This document shows positions 42,852-52,900 of a DNA stretch of 64,000 bases, one piece after another. Every line of letters starts with the position of its first letter. Position 1 is the stretch's first letter. This stretch comes from Sphingobium sp. BYY-5. Its GTDB lineage: Bacteria > Pseudomonadota > Alphaproteobacteria > Sphingomonadales > Sphingomonadaceae. The stretch covers positions 62,001 to 126,000 of the forward strand of contig NZ_JALEBH010000002.1 in assembly GCF_022758885.1 (NCBI RefSeq), read 5' to 3'. A program made the translations under genes and the position numbers. Below the pieces are notes generated by a model, which was given only the letters and a program-made list of their open reading frames with translations, had not been told where the DNA came from and ran no database searches.

Positions 42852-44948
42852 TCAATACTCCACGCTGAGCGTCGCCAGCACGTTGCGCGGCGGCGCATAA
42901 TAGGCCTGCCCCCACATCAGGCTGTTGAGATAGCGGGTGTTGGTGACGTTGCGGACATTGACGCTGGCCCGGACATGATCGACGACGCGGATGCCGGCCA
43001 TCAGGTCGAGCACGGCATAGCTTTTCTGCCGGACAGTGCCGACATCGACAGCCGTGTGGATTGCGTTCTGCCAGCGCAGTTGAGCGCCCAGCTTCAGGTC
43101 GTTGAGCTGCGGCACCATATAGGTGCTGGACAGTTTCAGCGTCTGGGTCGGCAGCCAAGTGCGCGTGTCGTTGCCGTCCGGATCTTCGATGTCGAGCCAG
43201 GTATAGCCGCCGCTCAGCGACCAGTTTTCCGTGATGTGCCCCGCAATCTCCAACTCAAACCCCTTGGAGGTGGTGTCGACTCCGCGATAATAGCTGTCGC
43301 CCGCCCGTCCCGCGCCATCCGCATCGAATATGCCGGCATATTCGGCAAGCCCTTTTTGCTTGGCGCGGAAGATGGCGGCGGTGGCGTAGAGTTTTCCATC
43401 CAGCCATTCGCTCTTCACGCCCGCCTCGATGCCGGTGCCCTTGGCGGGATCGAGCCGGACATTGTTCGCATTGACCTGGGTCTGCGGATTATAGATGTCG
43501 GTATAGCTGGCGTAGAGCGAGATATGGGATGTCAGGTCCGCGACCAAGCCGAGATAGGGGCTGATCTTGCTGTCCTTGCGGTAAAGGTCGCTGCCGTAGG
43601 AATCGCCGGTGGACTTGAGCCACATCGCGCTGGCACCCACCACCGCCTTGAGATTGTCGGCCAGGTTGACGTGCGCCGCGCCATAGGCGCGCGTCAGCTT
43701 GTCGGTGCTGTACCCGGCCCGATAAGGGGCGGTGAAGCTGGGTTCGGCAATCGATCCCTGATCCCATTGATCGACGGAAGGATAGACGATGACGGCGGAC
43801 GACGATCCCGCCCATTCCTCTCCGTCGCGCTTGGCGGTGGACAGGCCGAAGGACAGGCTATGTTCCCGGCCGAACAGGGTGACAGGGCCGGATGCATAGA
43901 AATCGCCCAGATATTGCTTATAATCGGAGGGATAAACCCCGGCCATCCCATAGACGCCCTGGCCGGTTTCCCGATCGGGCGCGCCATAGGCGTAGAGCAG
44001 CTTGGACTGTTGTTCGAGGCGCTTGTAGGTGAAGACGCCCTTCACTGACCAGCCATTGGTGAAGGCATAGGCCAGTTCGGCAAAGGCGGTGGTGTCGGTC
44101 GTATCCCAATAGGTCCAGTCGGCCGAGGTGGAGGCCGAGCGCGGATAGGGAACGCGCGTGCCGTCGGTATAGAGCAGTGGCAGCGCCCCCCACAGCACGC
44201 CGTCGCTGTTGTTTTCCTGGCGGCTGTAGCCGGCTGTCGCGGTAAGCTGCGGCGTCACCTTCCAGCTCACGATGCCGCTCATCACGTCGCGATTATTGCG
44301 GTTATAATCGAGATGGGAGTCGCGCTCCTGATGGGCGTAGGTGACGCGCGCGGCCACCGTGTCGGTGATCGGCACCGATATATCGGCTTCCGTGCGCCAG
44401 AGATCCCAGGAGCCGAGCTGGACGGACCCCTTTGCCTGGAAATGGTCGAGCGGCCGCTTGCGCACATAGTTGATCGTCGCGGACGGATTGCCGACGCCGG
44501 TCAGCAGCGCGTTGGCGCCACGGATCGTCTCGACATTCTCGAACAGGGTGGTGTCCAGATCGCCGAACTGGATGCCCCAGACCAGCGGCAGGCCGATGCC
44601 GTCGAGCTGAAAGTTGGTGATGTCGAAACCACGCGAATTGAAATAGGTGCGATCGGTTTCGACCCGTTCGACATTGATGCCCACCGCCTGCGCAAGCAGG
44701 TCATTGACGTTGGTGAGCGCGAAATCATCGATCCGCGCGCGGTCGATGATGCTGACCGACTGGGGCGTTTCGCGCAGGGTCAGGGAGAGGCCGGTGGTGG
44801 ATGCAACGGTCTGGTTGGTGATGCCCGTGATGATGATGCTGGAATCGTCCACCGGGGCATCGTCGGCGAGCGGCGCCGCCAACGCCTGGCCGGTCGGAAG
44901 AATGGCGACGGCACCTGTTAGCAACAGACGGCGCAAATGGTGGCGCAT
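42852..44948 (-). CDS. TonB-dependent siderophore receptor
   Basis: Outer-membrane ferric-siderophore receptor of 698 residues, FpvA/FhuE-like but without the N-terminal signalling domain. It has a signal peptide (LLLTGAVAILPTGQALAAP) and a plug domain with QSVSIIDRARIDDFALTNVNDLL, a RGFDITNFQLDGIGLPL loop and IRGANALLTGVGNPSATINYVRKRP. The 22-strand barrel ends in the required aromatic strand NVLATLSVEY. AAGGGG 6 bases before the ATG supports the start. A perfect palindrome at 44996-45016 is a Fur-type site, so the gene and the three membrane-protein genes behind it are likely induced by iron starvation. The siderophore is unknown. Confidence 0.94.
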   Translation of the reverse strand: MRHHLRRLLLTGAVAILPTGQALAAPLADDAPVDDSSIIITGITNQTVASTTGLSLTLRETPQSVSIIDRARIDDFALTNVNDLLAQAVGINVERVETDRTYFNSRGFDITNFQLDGIGLPLVWGIQFGDLDTTLFENVETIRGANALLTGVGNPSATINYVRKRPLDHFQAKGSVQLGSWDLWRTEADISVPITDTVAARVTYAHQERDSHLDYNRNNRDVMSGIVSWKVTPQLTATAGYSRQENNSDGVLWGALPLLYTDGTRVPYPRSASTSADWTYWDTTDTTAFAELAYAFTNGWSVKGVFTYKRLEQQSKLLYAYGAPDRETGQGVYGMAGVYPSDYKQYLGDFYASGPVTLFGREHSLSFGLSTAKRDGEEWAGSSSAVIVYPSVDQWDQGSIAEPSFTAPYRAGYSTDKLTRAYGAAHVNLADNLKAVVGASAMWLKSTGDSYGSDLYRKDSKISPYLGLVADLTSHISLYASYTDIYNPQTQVNANNVRLDPAKGTGIEAGVKSEWLDGKLYATAAIFRAKQKGLAEYAGIFDADGAGRAGDSYYRGVDTTSKGFELEIAGHITENWSLSGGYTWLDIEDPDGNDTRTWLPTQTLKLSSTYMVPQLNDLKLGAQLRWQNAIHTAVDVGTVRQKSYAVLDLMAGIRVVDHVRASVNVRNVTNTRYLNSLMWGQAYYAPPRNVLATLSVEY

Positions 44949-44995
44949 GTGATTCCCCTTATGGTGCGACTTGCGCGCCGGTTAGAGGAATATCG

Positions 44996-45016
44996 TAATG
45001 CGAGTCAATCGCATTA
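44996..45016 (-). promoter_or_regulatory. Fur-type box upstream of the siderophore receptor operon
   Basis: TAATGCGA-GTCAA-TCGCATTA is a perfect 8-bp-arm palindrome, 48-68 bases upstream of the receptor start. The TGCGA/TCGCA halves resemble Fur sites of alphaproteobacteria. Neighbouring receptor and PepSY genes support iron control. Confidence 0.75.
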
Positions 45017-45060
45017 GCGTCAATTCAGCTTTGATGCAGAAATATATCCCGTTTATGTCG

Positions 45061-45894
45061 TCACGGTCGGTTGGTGTCTATTTCGCTGGCTATCATCTCC
45101 TTGCCCGCGCGATCGATCGACCAGAGACGGCCGGGCTTGACCGGGTCCCAATCGATCGCCTGTCCGGCCGACGCGAACCCGATCGTCCGACGCAGTTCCA
45201 GCGTCGATCCGGCGTCGGGCAGCGCCAGTTCGTAGATTTCCGGCCGGTCATGGCCGGTGACGTAAAGCCGTCCATCATTGCTCCAGCTAAGGCCCGAACA
45301 GCTTTTCGGAGCGAAGCGGGCAAGCACGGCAGGCGGGAAGGTCCAGGCGGCCTCCTGCCGGAACTGGTCGTCCATCCGCACCAGCAATGTGTAGCGATAG
45401 TCGCGGCCCGGTTCGCCGCCCTTGCCCGTATAATTGGCGAAGACGGCCCACCATTTGCCGGCATGACGATCCATCACGGTCAATGATCCGGGGCCAAGGC
45501 CCAGGCTGACGGTGCGCAGATGGCGGAGCGTTCCCGTGTCGAATATCTCGACCGCGCTGGTTTGCGGCACGGCGGGATAGTTGGACGCCGCGCAGACCAG
45601 TTCGCGTCCCGCCACGGTACAACTGTTCATGTGCGGAAAGAGGCGGCGCTCACCCTGCCAGGCGGCGATGCGTTTTCCGTCGGCGATGCGATATTTGCCG
45701 ATCCGGTCATTGTCGATTGCATAGACATGGGTGCCGTCGGAGGCGACGCCCTGATTGGCTTCGGGTGCGGCCAGCCGGATCGAAACGGGTGCGGGCGGGG
45801 GCGAAGGCGCATCGGCGCCGTCCTGCGCAGCGGCCATGGCGGACAGGCTGAGGCCAGTTCCGATGGCAAGGATGGAAACCAGGCGACCCGTCAT
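45061..45894 (-). CDS. Exported beta-propeller-like protein (YncE-like)
   Basis: 277 residues with a signal peptide (LVSILAIGTGLSLSAMAAAQ). Repeated strand patterns suggest a propeller: GVASDGTHVYAIDNDRIGKY, LVCAASNYPAVPQTSAVEIFD, GKWWAVFANYTGKGGEPGRDY, and CSGLSWSNDGRLYVTGHDRPEIYEL. Such proteins are periplasmic or surface exposed; no catalytic residues can be named. It is 61 bases behind the barrel gene and likely belongs to the same transcript as the phosphodiesterase at 47116. Confidence 0.7.
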   Translation of the reverse strand: MTGRLVSILAIGTGLSLSAMAAAQDGADAPSPPPAPVSIRLAAPEANQGVASDGTHVYAIDNDRIGKYRIADGKRIAAWQGERRLFPHMNSCTVAGRELVCAASNYPAVPQTSAVEIFDTGTLRHLRTVSLGLGPGSLTVMDRHAGKWWAVFANYTGKGGEPGRDYRYTLLVRMDDQFRQEAAWTFPPAVLARFAPKSCSGLSWSNDGRLYVTGHDRPEIYELALPDAGSTLELRRTIGFASAGQAIDWDPVKPGRLWSIDRAGKEMIASEIDTNRP

Positions 45895-45955
45895 AGTGTT
45901 GCTCCCATCATGAATCTGGGCGCGATAGGCGGCGAAGGCTACAGAAAAATGGCAG

Positions 45956-47119
45956 TTACCAGACGAGGTTGGTGGAGAAGAGCAGAACGCGCGCCTGGTC
46001 CTGCGCTCGCAGGCCGAGCGGCGCGGCGGGTGTGGTAAAGGCGCTGCTCGCCAGCCGATCGGGATCGGCGAGGCGCAGGCCCAGGGTCAGGTTTGGCACG
46101 GCAGGAGGCTGGCAACTGATCGCGGCCGAAAGACGGACCGGACGTTCGTGTTGGTCGCCCGGCAGCAGTAGCGCTGGCCTGCTGGTCCGTGCGGCGCGCA
46201 GGCTGGCGCGCCAGGGGCCGGTTTCCCAGATGCCTTCGACCGCCAGTTGCCTTTCCTGCGCCGAGCCGCCGTCCAGCCGATCCACGCGGGCATGACTGTA
46301 GCGCAAAGACCAGCCGAGCGCCGGCGTCACCCTGTGCGTGGCGGTTATCGCTCCCCCCTGAAGGTCGGCCGATCCGCGATTGATCGGCAGGGCGCTCCCT
46401 TCCGCGAAGGTCAGCCGGTCTTCCAGCCGACCGCCATAGAGCGTGAGCGAGAGGCGCAAGTCGGGCGTCGTGGTCCAGTCGGCGTCAAATCTTACGCGAC
46501 GATGCCGTTCGGGATGCAGTCCGCTCTGGAACCGCCGAAAATCTTCGCGCGTCAGACCGAGCGGGCCGCTCATGCCAATATCGGCATAAGCGAGCAGGTT
46601 TTCGTCATAGGCGGCGCGCAGCAGCAGGCCGCGCCAGGCCGCCCAATGCAGCGCGGCGTGCGGCTGGAACCAATCCTTTGCGCGCAGATTGGCGTTACTA
46701 TAGGCGGCGGTCACATTGGCGTTGCGATTGCTATATTTAGCGCCGGACCAGCCGAACAACAGACTGCTATGCTCGTCGACCGGCATCATTCCTTCGACTC
46801 GGATCGTACGGACGTGGGTGCGCGAAAGATGGGCGGCGAGCGAGGCAGTGGCGCGGGTGCCGCTTTCGCGTTGCTGCGAAAACTGCATGGTTCGGCGCGC
46901 CACGCTGAAGAGGATCGCGGTTTCGGCGCGGGTCGGGCGCGCTTCTCTCAGGGTGATCTGTTCCGGACGGGGGGGCGATGCAGGCGCCGCGCCCGGCAGC
47001 GACAGACGGAATGCCGGTTTCAATGTAAATCTTGCAGTCTGGTCGATCGAATGGATCTGCGCCTGTGCCGCTGGGCAGAGGGAAGGCAGCAGGGCCAGGC
47101 CAGCCAGAAAGCGCGTCAC
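45956..47119 (-). CDS. Predicted outer-membrane beta-barrel protein, unknown function
   Basis: About 387 residues. The GTG start at 47119 overlaps the upstream gene's stop by 4 bases and opens with a signal peptide (RFLAGLALLPSLCPAAQA). The rest is alternating hydrophobic/polar strands rich in Arg, Thr and Trp (EHSSLLFGWSGAKYSNRNAN; WRASLRAARTSRPALL; ARVLLFSTNLVW at the end), typical of an outer-membrane barrel resembling the C-terminal part of TonB receptors but lacking any plug. No family was recognised. Its coupling to an exported phosphodiesterase suggests a shared surface role. Confidence 0.7.
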   Translation of the reverse strand: MTRFLAGLALLPSLCPAAQAQIHSIDQTARFTLKPAFRLSLPGAAPASPPRPEQITLREARPTRAETAILFSVARRTMQFSQQRESGTRATASLAAHLSRTHVRTIRVEGMMPVDEHSSLLFGWSGAKYSNRNANVTAAYSNANLRAKDWFQPHAALHWAAWRGLLLRAAYDENLLAYADIGMSGPLGLTREDFRRFQSGLHPERHRRVRFDADWTTTPDLRLSLTLYGGRLEDRLTFAEGSALPINRGSADLQGGAITATHRVTPALGWSLRYSHARVDRLDGGSAQERQLAVEGIWETGPWRASLRAARTSRPALLLPGDQHERPVRLSAAISCQPPAVPNLTLGLRLADPDRLASSAFTTPAAPLGLRAQDQARVLLFSTNLVW

Positions 47120-48216
47120 AGTCGGGCCTTTCCAGCGAGCGCCGCCAGCCGGACTCCGGTTTCGATCGGTTGACCGGTTGGAGCATAGGTCAGGGCATAG
47201 CCATAATGGTCCGAGAGCGGCGCGCCCTCTCTTTCCCGACCGAAGGGGACGGTCGCTTGGACCACCGTCATGGCCCGGCCGCCTGCATCGCGGGCGAACA
47301 GCCAATCCTTGGCGCGATCGGACGAAGCGTTGAGGTCCGCGCGGTCGATCTGGCCGGGCAGGGCGATGGCGCGCCGGAGGCCGCCAAGGGCTGGGGTGAC
47401 GAATGTCTGCCCTGTTCGCGTCCATTGCCCGAAGAAGGCGGCGTTTCGGGCGGGATCGCCGCCGATATTCATGTCGCCGCCCAGGATCAGCGTGTGTCCC
47501 TGGGGAACTTGCGCCCGCACGAAATCGGCGAGCAGGCTCACTTGCCGTGCGAAGGCGCGCTGCGATCGGGCGATCGGGACGCCCGCCGCCTTGCGCGCGT
47601 TGAGATGGGTGTTGACGATGCTGACCGGCGTGGCGAAGCCCGGCACCGCAAGATGGGCGACCAGCACGCCCTTGTTGGCGAGGCAGTCGAAACCGGCGCA
47701 GGCAAAGGCGGGAAAGGCCATGCGCGCCTGCCCGACGATCGGATAGTCGGACAGGATCATGAGGCCGCTGCCAACACGCTTGCCCAGCCCCTCACCCCGA
47801 TCCCAGCGGGCGGAGGTGAGATAGGCGCGATCGCCTGCCGTGGCGGGCAGAGTGCTGATCGCGGACGTATCCGGTCCGGTGGCGACATAGGGGTAGCCGG
47901 CGCGGCGGGCGATGGCGGCGGCTTCCGGCGTGAAGGCTTCCTGCAACAGGACGATATGCGGCTGTTGTCCGGACTGGCGTTGGGCGGCTAGCCGGTTGCC
48001 GATCCGGGCCAGCGCTTCCTGCCGGTCCCAGGCGACCGGCCACGGCAGGCCCTGCACATTATAGGTCATCACCGACAGGCGGCCGTCGGCTGGCGCGACT
48101 GCGTTCAGCCCATCAAGAGCGGCATAAGCGATGCGACGGCTACCGGTCGGACCGGTTGCCGCTATCACCGTTAAGCTCGCGAACAGGAGCGCGCGTAAAG
48201 GCTTCTGCATAATCAA
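47116..48216 (-). CDS. Exported endonuclease/exonuclease/phosphatase-family protein
   Basis: Secreted metal-dependent phosphodiesterase of 366 residues. A signal peptide (ALLFASLTVIAATG) precedes an EEP fold with the classic motif order: LSVMTYNVQGLPW (metal Asn), IVLLQEAFTP (metal Glu), SIVNTHLNA, LILGGDMNIGG (Asp/Asn pair) and the final SDHYGYAL (catalytic His). Sphingomyelinases and phosphatidylinositol phosphatases share this; DNase I-like activity is also possible. It is the first gene of a set with the barrel and propeller proteins. Confidence 0.85.
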   Translation of the reverse strand: MIMQKPLRALLFASLTVIAATGPTGSRRIAYAALDGLNAVAPADGRLSVMTYNVQGLPWPVAWDRQEALARIGNRLAAQRQSGQQPHIVLLQEAFTPEAAAIARRAGYPYVATGPDTSAISTLPATAGDRAYLTSARWDRGEGLGKRVGSGLMILSDYPIVGQARMAFPAFACAGFDCLANKGVLVAHLAVPGFATPVSIVNTHLNARKAAGVPIARSQRAFARQVSLLADFVRAQVPQGHTLILGGDMNIGGDPARNAAFFGQWTRTGQTFVTPALGGLRRAIALPGQIDRADLNASSDRAKDWLFARDAGGRAMTVVQATVPFGREREGAPLSDHYGYALTYAPTGQPIETGVRLAALAGKARL

Positions 48217-48346
48217 GACCCCCGCCGCTGCGTTTAGCTCGGCATTGAGTCATGATCGCGAAAGTAAAGCGGCAGGGGTGTTAAAGTTCAAAGTCGGCGT
48301 GCTTCACGAAAAAGACGCCCACTTGTCATGATAGCGGAGGCGCTAT

Positions 48347-48979
48347 TCAGTCCTGTAAATCTTTCCAACCGCTTATGAAGGCGCTGGCGGCTTCGCCGAC
48401 CTGTTGTGCGGTGGTGCCGGGTTTGTAGAGAGCGGAACCCAGGCCGAAGCCATTCGCGCCGGCCTGTACCCAAGGCCCCATATTGCCGGGATTGACTCCG
48501 CCCACGACTAGAATCGGCAGATGCTTCGGGAAGACGGCCCGCTGCGCCTTGAGCACGGCAGGGGTGGCGGCTTCGGCGGGGAAGAGCTTGAGCGCGGCGG
48601 CGCCCGCCTGGACCGCGGCGAAACCTTCGGTCGGGGTGAAATAGCCGGGCATGGAGATCATACCGGCCTTCGCCGTTGCCGCGATGACGGACAGGTCGCT
48701 GTTGGGCGAGATGACGAGTTGACCGCCCACGCCTTGCACCTGCGCGACCTGATCGACGGTCAGAACCGTGCCGGCGCCGACCAACGCCTGTCCCGCGAAA
48801 CGGCGCGCCAGCCTGCCGATACTGTCCAGCGGGTCGGGCGAGTTCATCGGCACTTCGATCAGGGTGAAGCCGGCCGCGACCAGTGCGTCGCCGATCGCTT
48901 CCACCTCGTCCGGGCGGACGCCGCGCAGGATCGCGACCAGCGGACAGCGGGCAAAGGCGGTAGCGAAATCGAGACTCAT
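48347..48979 (-). CDS. dgoA: 2-dehydro-3-deoxy-6-phosphogalactonate aldolase
   Basis: Class I KDPG/KDPGal aldolase, 210 residues, producing pyruvate and glyceraldehyde-3-phosphate. The ATG at 48979 overlaps the dgoK stop by one base. Typical motifs are CPLVAILRGVRPDEV with the catalytic Glu region FTLIEVPMNSPDPL, LVGAGTVLTVDQV, the Schiff-base Lys in AALKLFPAEA and LVVGGVNPGNMGPWVQAGANGFGLGSALY. The PMNSPDP and AAALKLFPAE forms match galactonate-type aldolases more than Entner-Doudoroff eda. Confidence 0.9.
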   Translation of the reverse strand: MSLDFATAFARCPLVAILRGVRPDEVEAIGDALVAAGFTLIEVPMNSPDPLDSIGRLARRFAGQALVGAGTVLTVDQVAQVQGVGGQLVISPNSDLSVIAATAKAGMISMPGYFTPTEGFAAVQAGAAALKLFPAEAATPAVLKAQRAVFPKHLPILVVGGVNPGNMGPWVQAGANGFGLGSALYKPGTTAQQVGEAASAFISGWKDLQD

Positions 48980-49842
48980 CACAGATACTCCCAAAGGCGG
49001 TTCACGCCGGCGATGAAGGCCGCGTGACTGTCGATCAACAGCGGTGTGCCGCCCAATTCGGTGATGGCCTGGCCATAGAGCGCGCCCAGCGCCGGATCAG
49101 CGAGCAGATGGACTTCGCCCGCGCCGGCGTGGGCAGCGCAATCGGCGCCGATCAGCAGGCCGCTGACGAAGGAGGCCGCGTCTTCACGGTCGCGCAGGCC
49201 GAGCAGGCTGGCCGGGCGTACCCCGAAAAGCGAGGCGAGCAGGTCGCCGCGCGCGCCTTCCCGCACGCCCTCTGCAAAGGCGTTGCCGGGCGTGACCTCA
49301 CCGGTCATTTCCTGGCCAATCAGGGCATGTGCCTTGAGCAGCGCGAACATCTCACCGGTCATGGCGGTGACGAAGGCGGACAAGGCTCCGTCCTTCATCC
49401 AGGCCCATTTGCAATGGGTGCCTGGCTGGCAGAGCAGGGCGTCGGCGGGTGCGAGGCCGGCGGCGAGCGCGCCGAGAAGCTGCACTTCCTCGCCGCGCAT
49501 CACATCGCCGCGGCCGTCTGCGACGTGGCGAACGCCGGGGATGATGAGCACATCGTCCATTGGCCGAACGACGGCGGCCGCGAGCGCATCCAGGGTCGCC
49601 GGGGTCGGGACATAGCCCGCATCCACCCAGCCGCGGTTGGAGCCGACCATACCGGCCAGCACCACCGGGCCGCCGCCATGGCGATCGCGGAGTCGCGCCA
49701 CTTCGTCGACAAAACCGCCAGGCGGCACGGCCGTCACACCGAGCGAATCCCGCTCGGTTTCGACGACGACGCCATTTTCGATACGATAGGCACGGCGATT
49801 GGTGGTGCCCCAATCGACGGCGATGAAACTATGTTGGCTCAT
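48979..49842 (-). CDS. dgoK: 2-dehydro-3-deoxygalactonokinase
   Basis: 287-residue kinase that makes KDPGal for the coupled aldolase. The ASKHA-type phosphate motif FIAVDWGTTNRRAYRI opens the protein, and LCQPGTHCKWAWMKDG with FVTAMTGEMFALLK are DgoK signatures. There is no ribosome site before the ATG; a TATAGT hexamer lies 13-18 bases upstream, so the message may be nearly leaderless. No galactonate dehydratase or transporter lies in the window. Confidence 0.9.
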   Translation of the reverse strand: MSQHSFIAVDWGTTNRRAYRIENGVVVETERDSLGVTAVPPGGFVDEVARLRDRHGGGPVVLAGMVGSNRGWVDAGYVPTPATLDALAAAVVRPMDDVLIIPGVRHVADGRGDVMRGEEVQLLGALAAGLAPADALLCQPGTHCKWAWMKDGALSAFVTAMTGEMFALLKAHALIGQEMTGEVTPGNAFAEGVREGARGDLLASLFGVRPASLLGLRDREDAASFVSGLLIGADCAAHAGAGEVHLLADPALGALYGQAITELGGTPLLIDSHAAFIAGVNRLWEYL

Positions 49843-49859
49843 ATATTGTCTGACTATAT
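49843..49859 (-). promoter_or_regulatory. Possible GntR-type operator at the dgoK start
   Basis: ATATTGTCTGACTATAT touches the dgoK start codon. The TTGTCTGAC core resembles half-sites for GntR/FadR-type sugar-acid regulators (known for uronate and galactonate pathways). It overlaps the candidate -10 region. No regulator gene is adjacent. Confidence 0.35.
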
Positions 49860-49963
49860 CGGGGCGGCGGCAAAGGCAATGCCGTCGGAATAGCTCTTCC
49901 TCCTTTCGGGGATCGTGACGATCGGGATGCGGTGGTCGCGGCTATCCCGCGCTCAGGTTCGGC

Positions 49964-52900
49964 CTATCTGGCAACCCCATATAGCAGTACCGGCCCCAAT
50001 AATCCCGACGGCAGCAACGGAGTATCCTTGTCGATTATGCCGCCAAGTGCCGAAAAACCACCACCGGCCGGTTGGCTGGTAAAGGCGACAGGTTTTGCGC
50101 CGGGTTGCTGATCGCCTACCAGACGATTGCGCCAGACGTTGGCAACCTCGATTTCCAGCTCGTTTCGGCCCGGTCGAACAAAGTCCGATATATCGACGCC
50201 ATAGGGGGGCTTCCAGGCAATCCCCGCAACGCGGCCGTTGACGCGAACCTCGGCAAGATCGGCTACCTCGCCCAAATCGAGTTGCAGGCGTTGTCCTCCT
50301 TTGCGCCAGTCCGAGGATATGGTGATGGTCTTGCGATATGTTCCCACACCGGAATAATAGCGTACGGACGGGTCAACGCTCTCGGTCCATGACGAAAGGC
50401 GTTCCAAATTCAGAGACGCTGGGCCGCCATGTTCAGCGGGAAATGACAGTGCCCATCCGCCGGAAATGTCGGCGAGACGCTTTTTGACAAGTGGCGTTAC
50501 CTGATGCTCGCCTTTCGTCGCAGGGGTTCGCAGCACGACAAAGGCGGCTTCATAGGGGGCAAGGTCCAGGGACACATCAGTAGCACCATCATGAATATTG
50601 TAACTGACGGCCTCTGTCGTGCCGGTGTCGGCATGCCAGATTTCAGGCACCTTGCCCGTAACCCGCAAACGCAGCGTCACCGGCCCCTTTTCCGCACTCT
50701 GGTTGGTAACGAAATAAATGTCGCCATCATCGACCTTGCGATGAGCGAACTGGAGATCCATGCCGATCTGGTCACTGGCAAAGTCGAAATCGCGGCCCAA
50801 TTTGAGTTCTTCGAGCACGGCTTCGGGCGAATATCCCCAAAAGACGCTGCCTTTACCGAAGTCGTTGCGGGTCAGTATCTTGCCGTCCGTTGCTCCCCAT
50901 AGCTGATCGGCCACAGCTCTTACGGCCGCATCATCTGAAGCAAGGCTGGGCGAGCCGATCGGCTTCGGTCCGACAATGACGGCGCCTTCCGAAACGAGCG
51001 TCCGCAATTTTTGCACCAGGGGAAGCGTCATGCGTTGCAAGCCGTCAGGCAATATGAAGATGCGATAGCTGGCGCCGCTGGGAAAGCGAATGCGCTTGTC
51101 CTCAACGGACGCAAGCCGAAGCATCGCATCGACATTCGCATAGTCGAAACCATAGCCTTTGGGATTGGCTGGCGTCTTCGCATCCCGATAGGGAACGCCG
51201 CTGGTGGCTCCTTCACCCGTGAAATAGAGGATGTCCGCGACCGGCTTGCCCTGTTGCAGCAGGAAGGAGCTTCGCGAAAGATAATCGATCCAGGGCTTCG
51301 CCATGCCCGCCCATGTCTCATTGCGGGTGAAGGCCTGGCCGAACGGACCGAGTGTCAGTCCGGGCTGATGGTCGTTTCCGGGTTGATGGGGAGATGTATG
51401 GATCACCAATCGGTTGACGCCCATCGCCATATATTTGTCCGCGACCCACTTGAGCGCCCATGGCGTGGCGGTCCATTGCGGCTGGGAGGATGTCAGCGAT
51501 TCCGCCGCGACGAGCGGTTTGCCATAGACATGCGCTGTGGAAGCGGTTTCGATGATGTCCGCCGGAAACTCGTCGGCGCGCACGCCCTGATAGGCCGCGG
51601 GCTTGCCACCAAAGGGCATCGCCCAGAATTCCCCCATCGGAATGTCGGTGTAGCTCTTGGCCAACATGCCATCGGCTATGGTCGGCATCGCCGCACCGAC
51701 AGCTTCGCCATAATAACCAAGGCCATGCTGTTTGGCGAAGCGCGTGATCGTGCCATAATGGTTTTCGGCCAGAAGGTCGGCCAGGGTCCGCCTGAAATCC
51801 CACAGGAAAGCATCGCTCTGCTCCGCGCTGCCGACGATATGGCCGGCAAGAACGGGCAACCACGGCATCAGGTCATATCCGCGCCGTTTCGCAAATTCCT
51901 GGGGCATTGCCTCGGTCCAGTTCTGGACGCCTGCTTCCCAACTATCCGTGATGATGTAGCGCAGGCCGCGCGACCCGCTGAGTGGCCCAAGCTGCTTCAG
52001 GACCGGCGCCATATAGGCGTCGAGATGCGCCTGAACATGCGCAGCGTTCAGCTTGTCCGCTTCCGGTCCCGTCGCTTCGGGCGTGGCGGGATGATTAATC
52101 TCGCCGGTGGGGGAATAGCCCATGCGGAGGATCACCCAATCTCCCTTGGGCGGCACCCAGTCGAGGCTGCCGTCGGGGCGTAGATGACGGGTCAGATCAA
52201 TGACGCCGCCTTTGGCGATCACCGCCTCCATATCCTGCGGCGGCGTCTTGGGGATATCGGCATCGGGCAGGACGCCAAAGCCAGCCTTGTCCTCGAAAAG
52301 GTCGACCCGAGAACCCGGAACGAACGACAGCTCGCTCAGATGAATGCCATCCGGATGGGGATAGGGTTCGCGCGACACCTCCGGCTTCTCGAAGATCACG
52401 CGGAAGAATTTGGCGGTGGTCGCGGCGAAGGCGAAAGTACGTTCGGGTGCCGGGTTGTGCGCAGCGCCGGTTAGCGTCCGGATCGAGTTCCAGCGCACGC
52501 CATCGTCGCTCGCTTCGATCCGGCCGACGGGGCCATCGGCAAAGCGGCCGCCAAGGGGGCCGACCATAGTCAGCGCGCGCATCGTGGCCGGTTTGGCAAA
52601 CGCATATTGTATCCAGGCGGGCGACTGAAGGCTTGGGTTTGCAAGCGTAATGCCTGCGTCCAGCCTGCCGTCTACAAGCGCGGCTAGATCCAGGCCGGCC
52701 TGAGCGGAACTCAATGTCGGTTTGAGGTCCGCCAGCGACACATCCCCTTTGGGTGCGCGATAAGCGATGACGGCTACATCCCGATAATAGCCTTTGACGA
52801 CATCGACCGGCTTTCCCTGATGATCCTTCTTCTGCATGTCGAGAAACGGACCGGCGACAGATGGCGGAGCCGGCAGTTTGCCGATCTTGCCATGCCCGCC

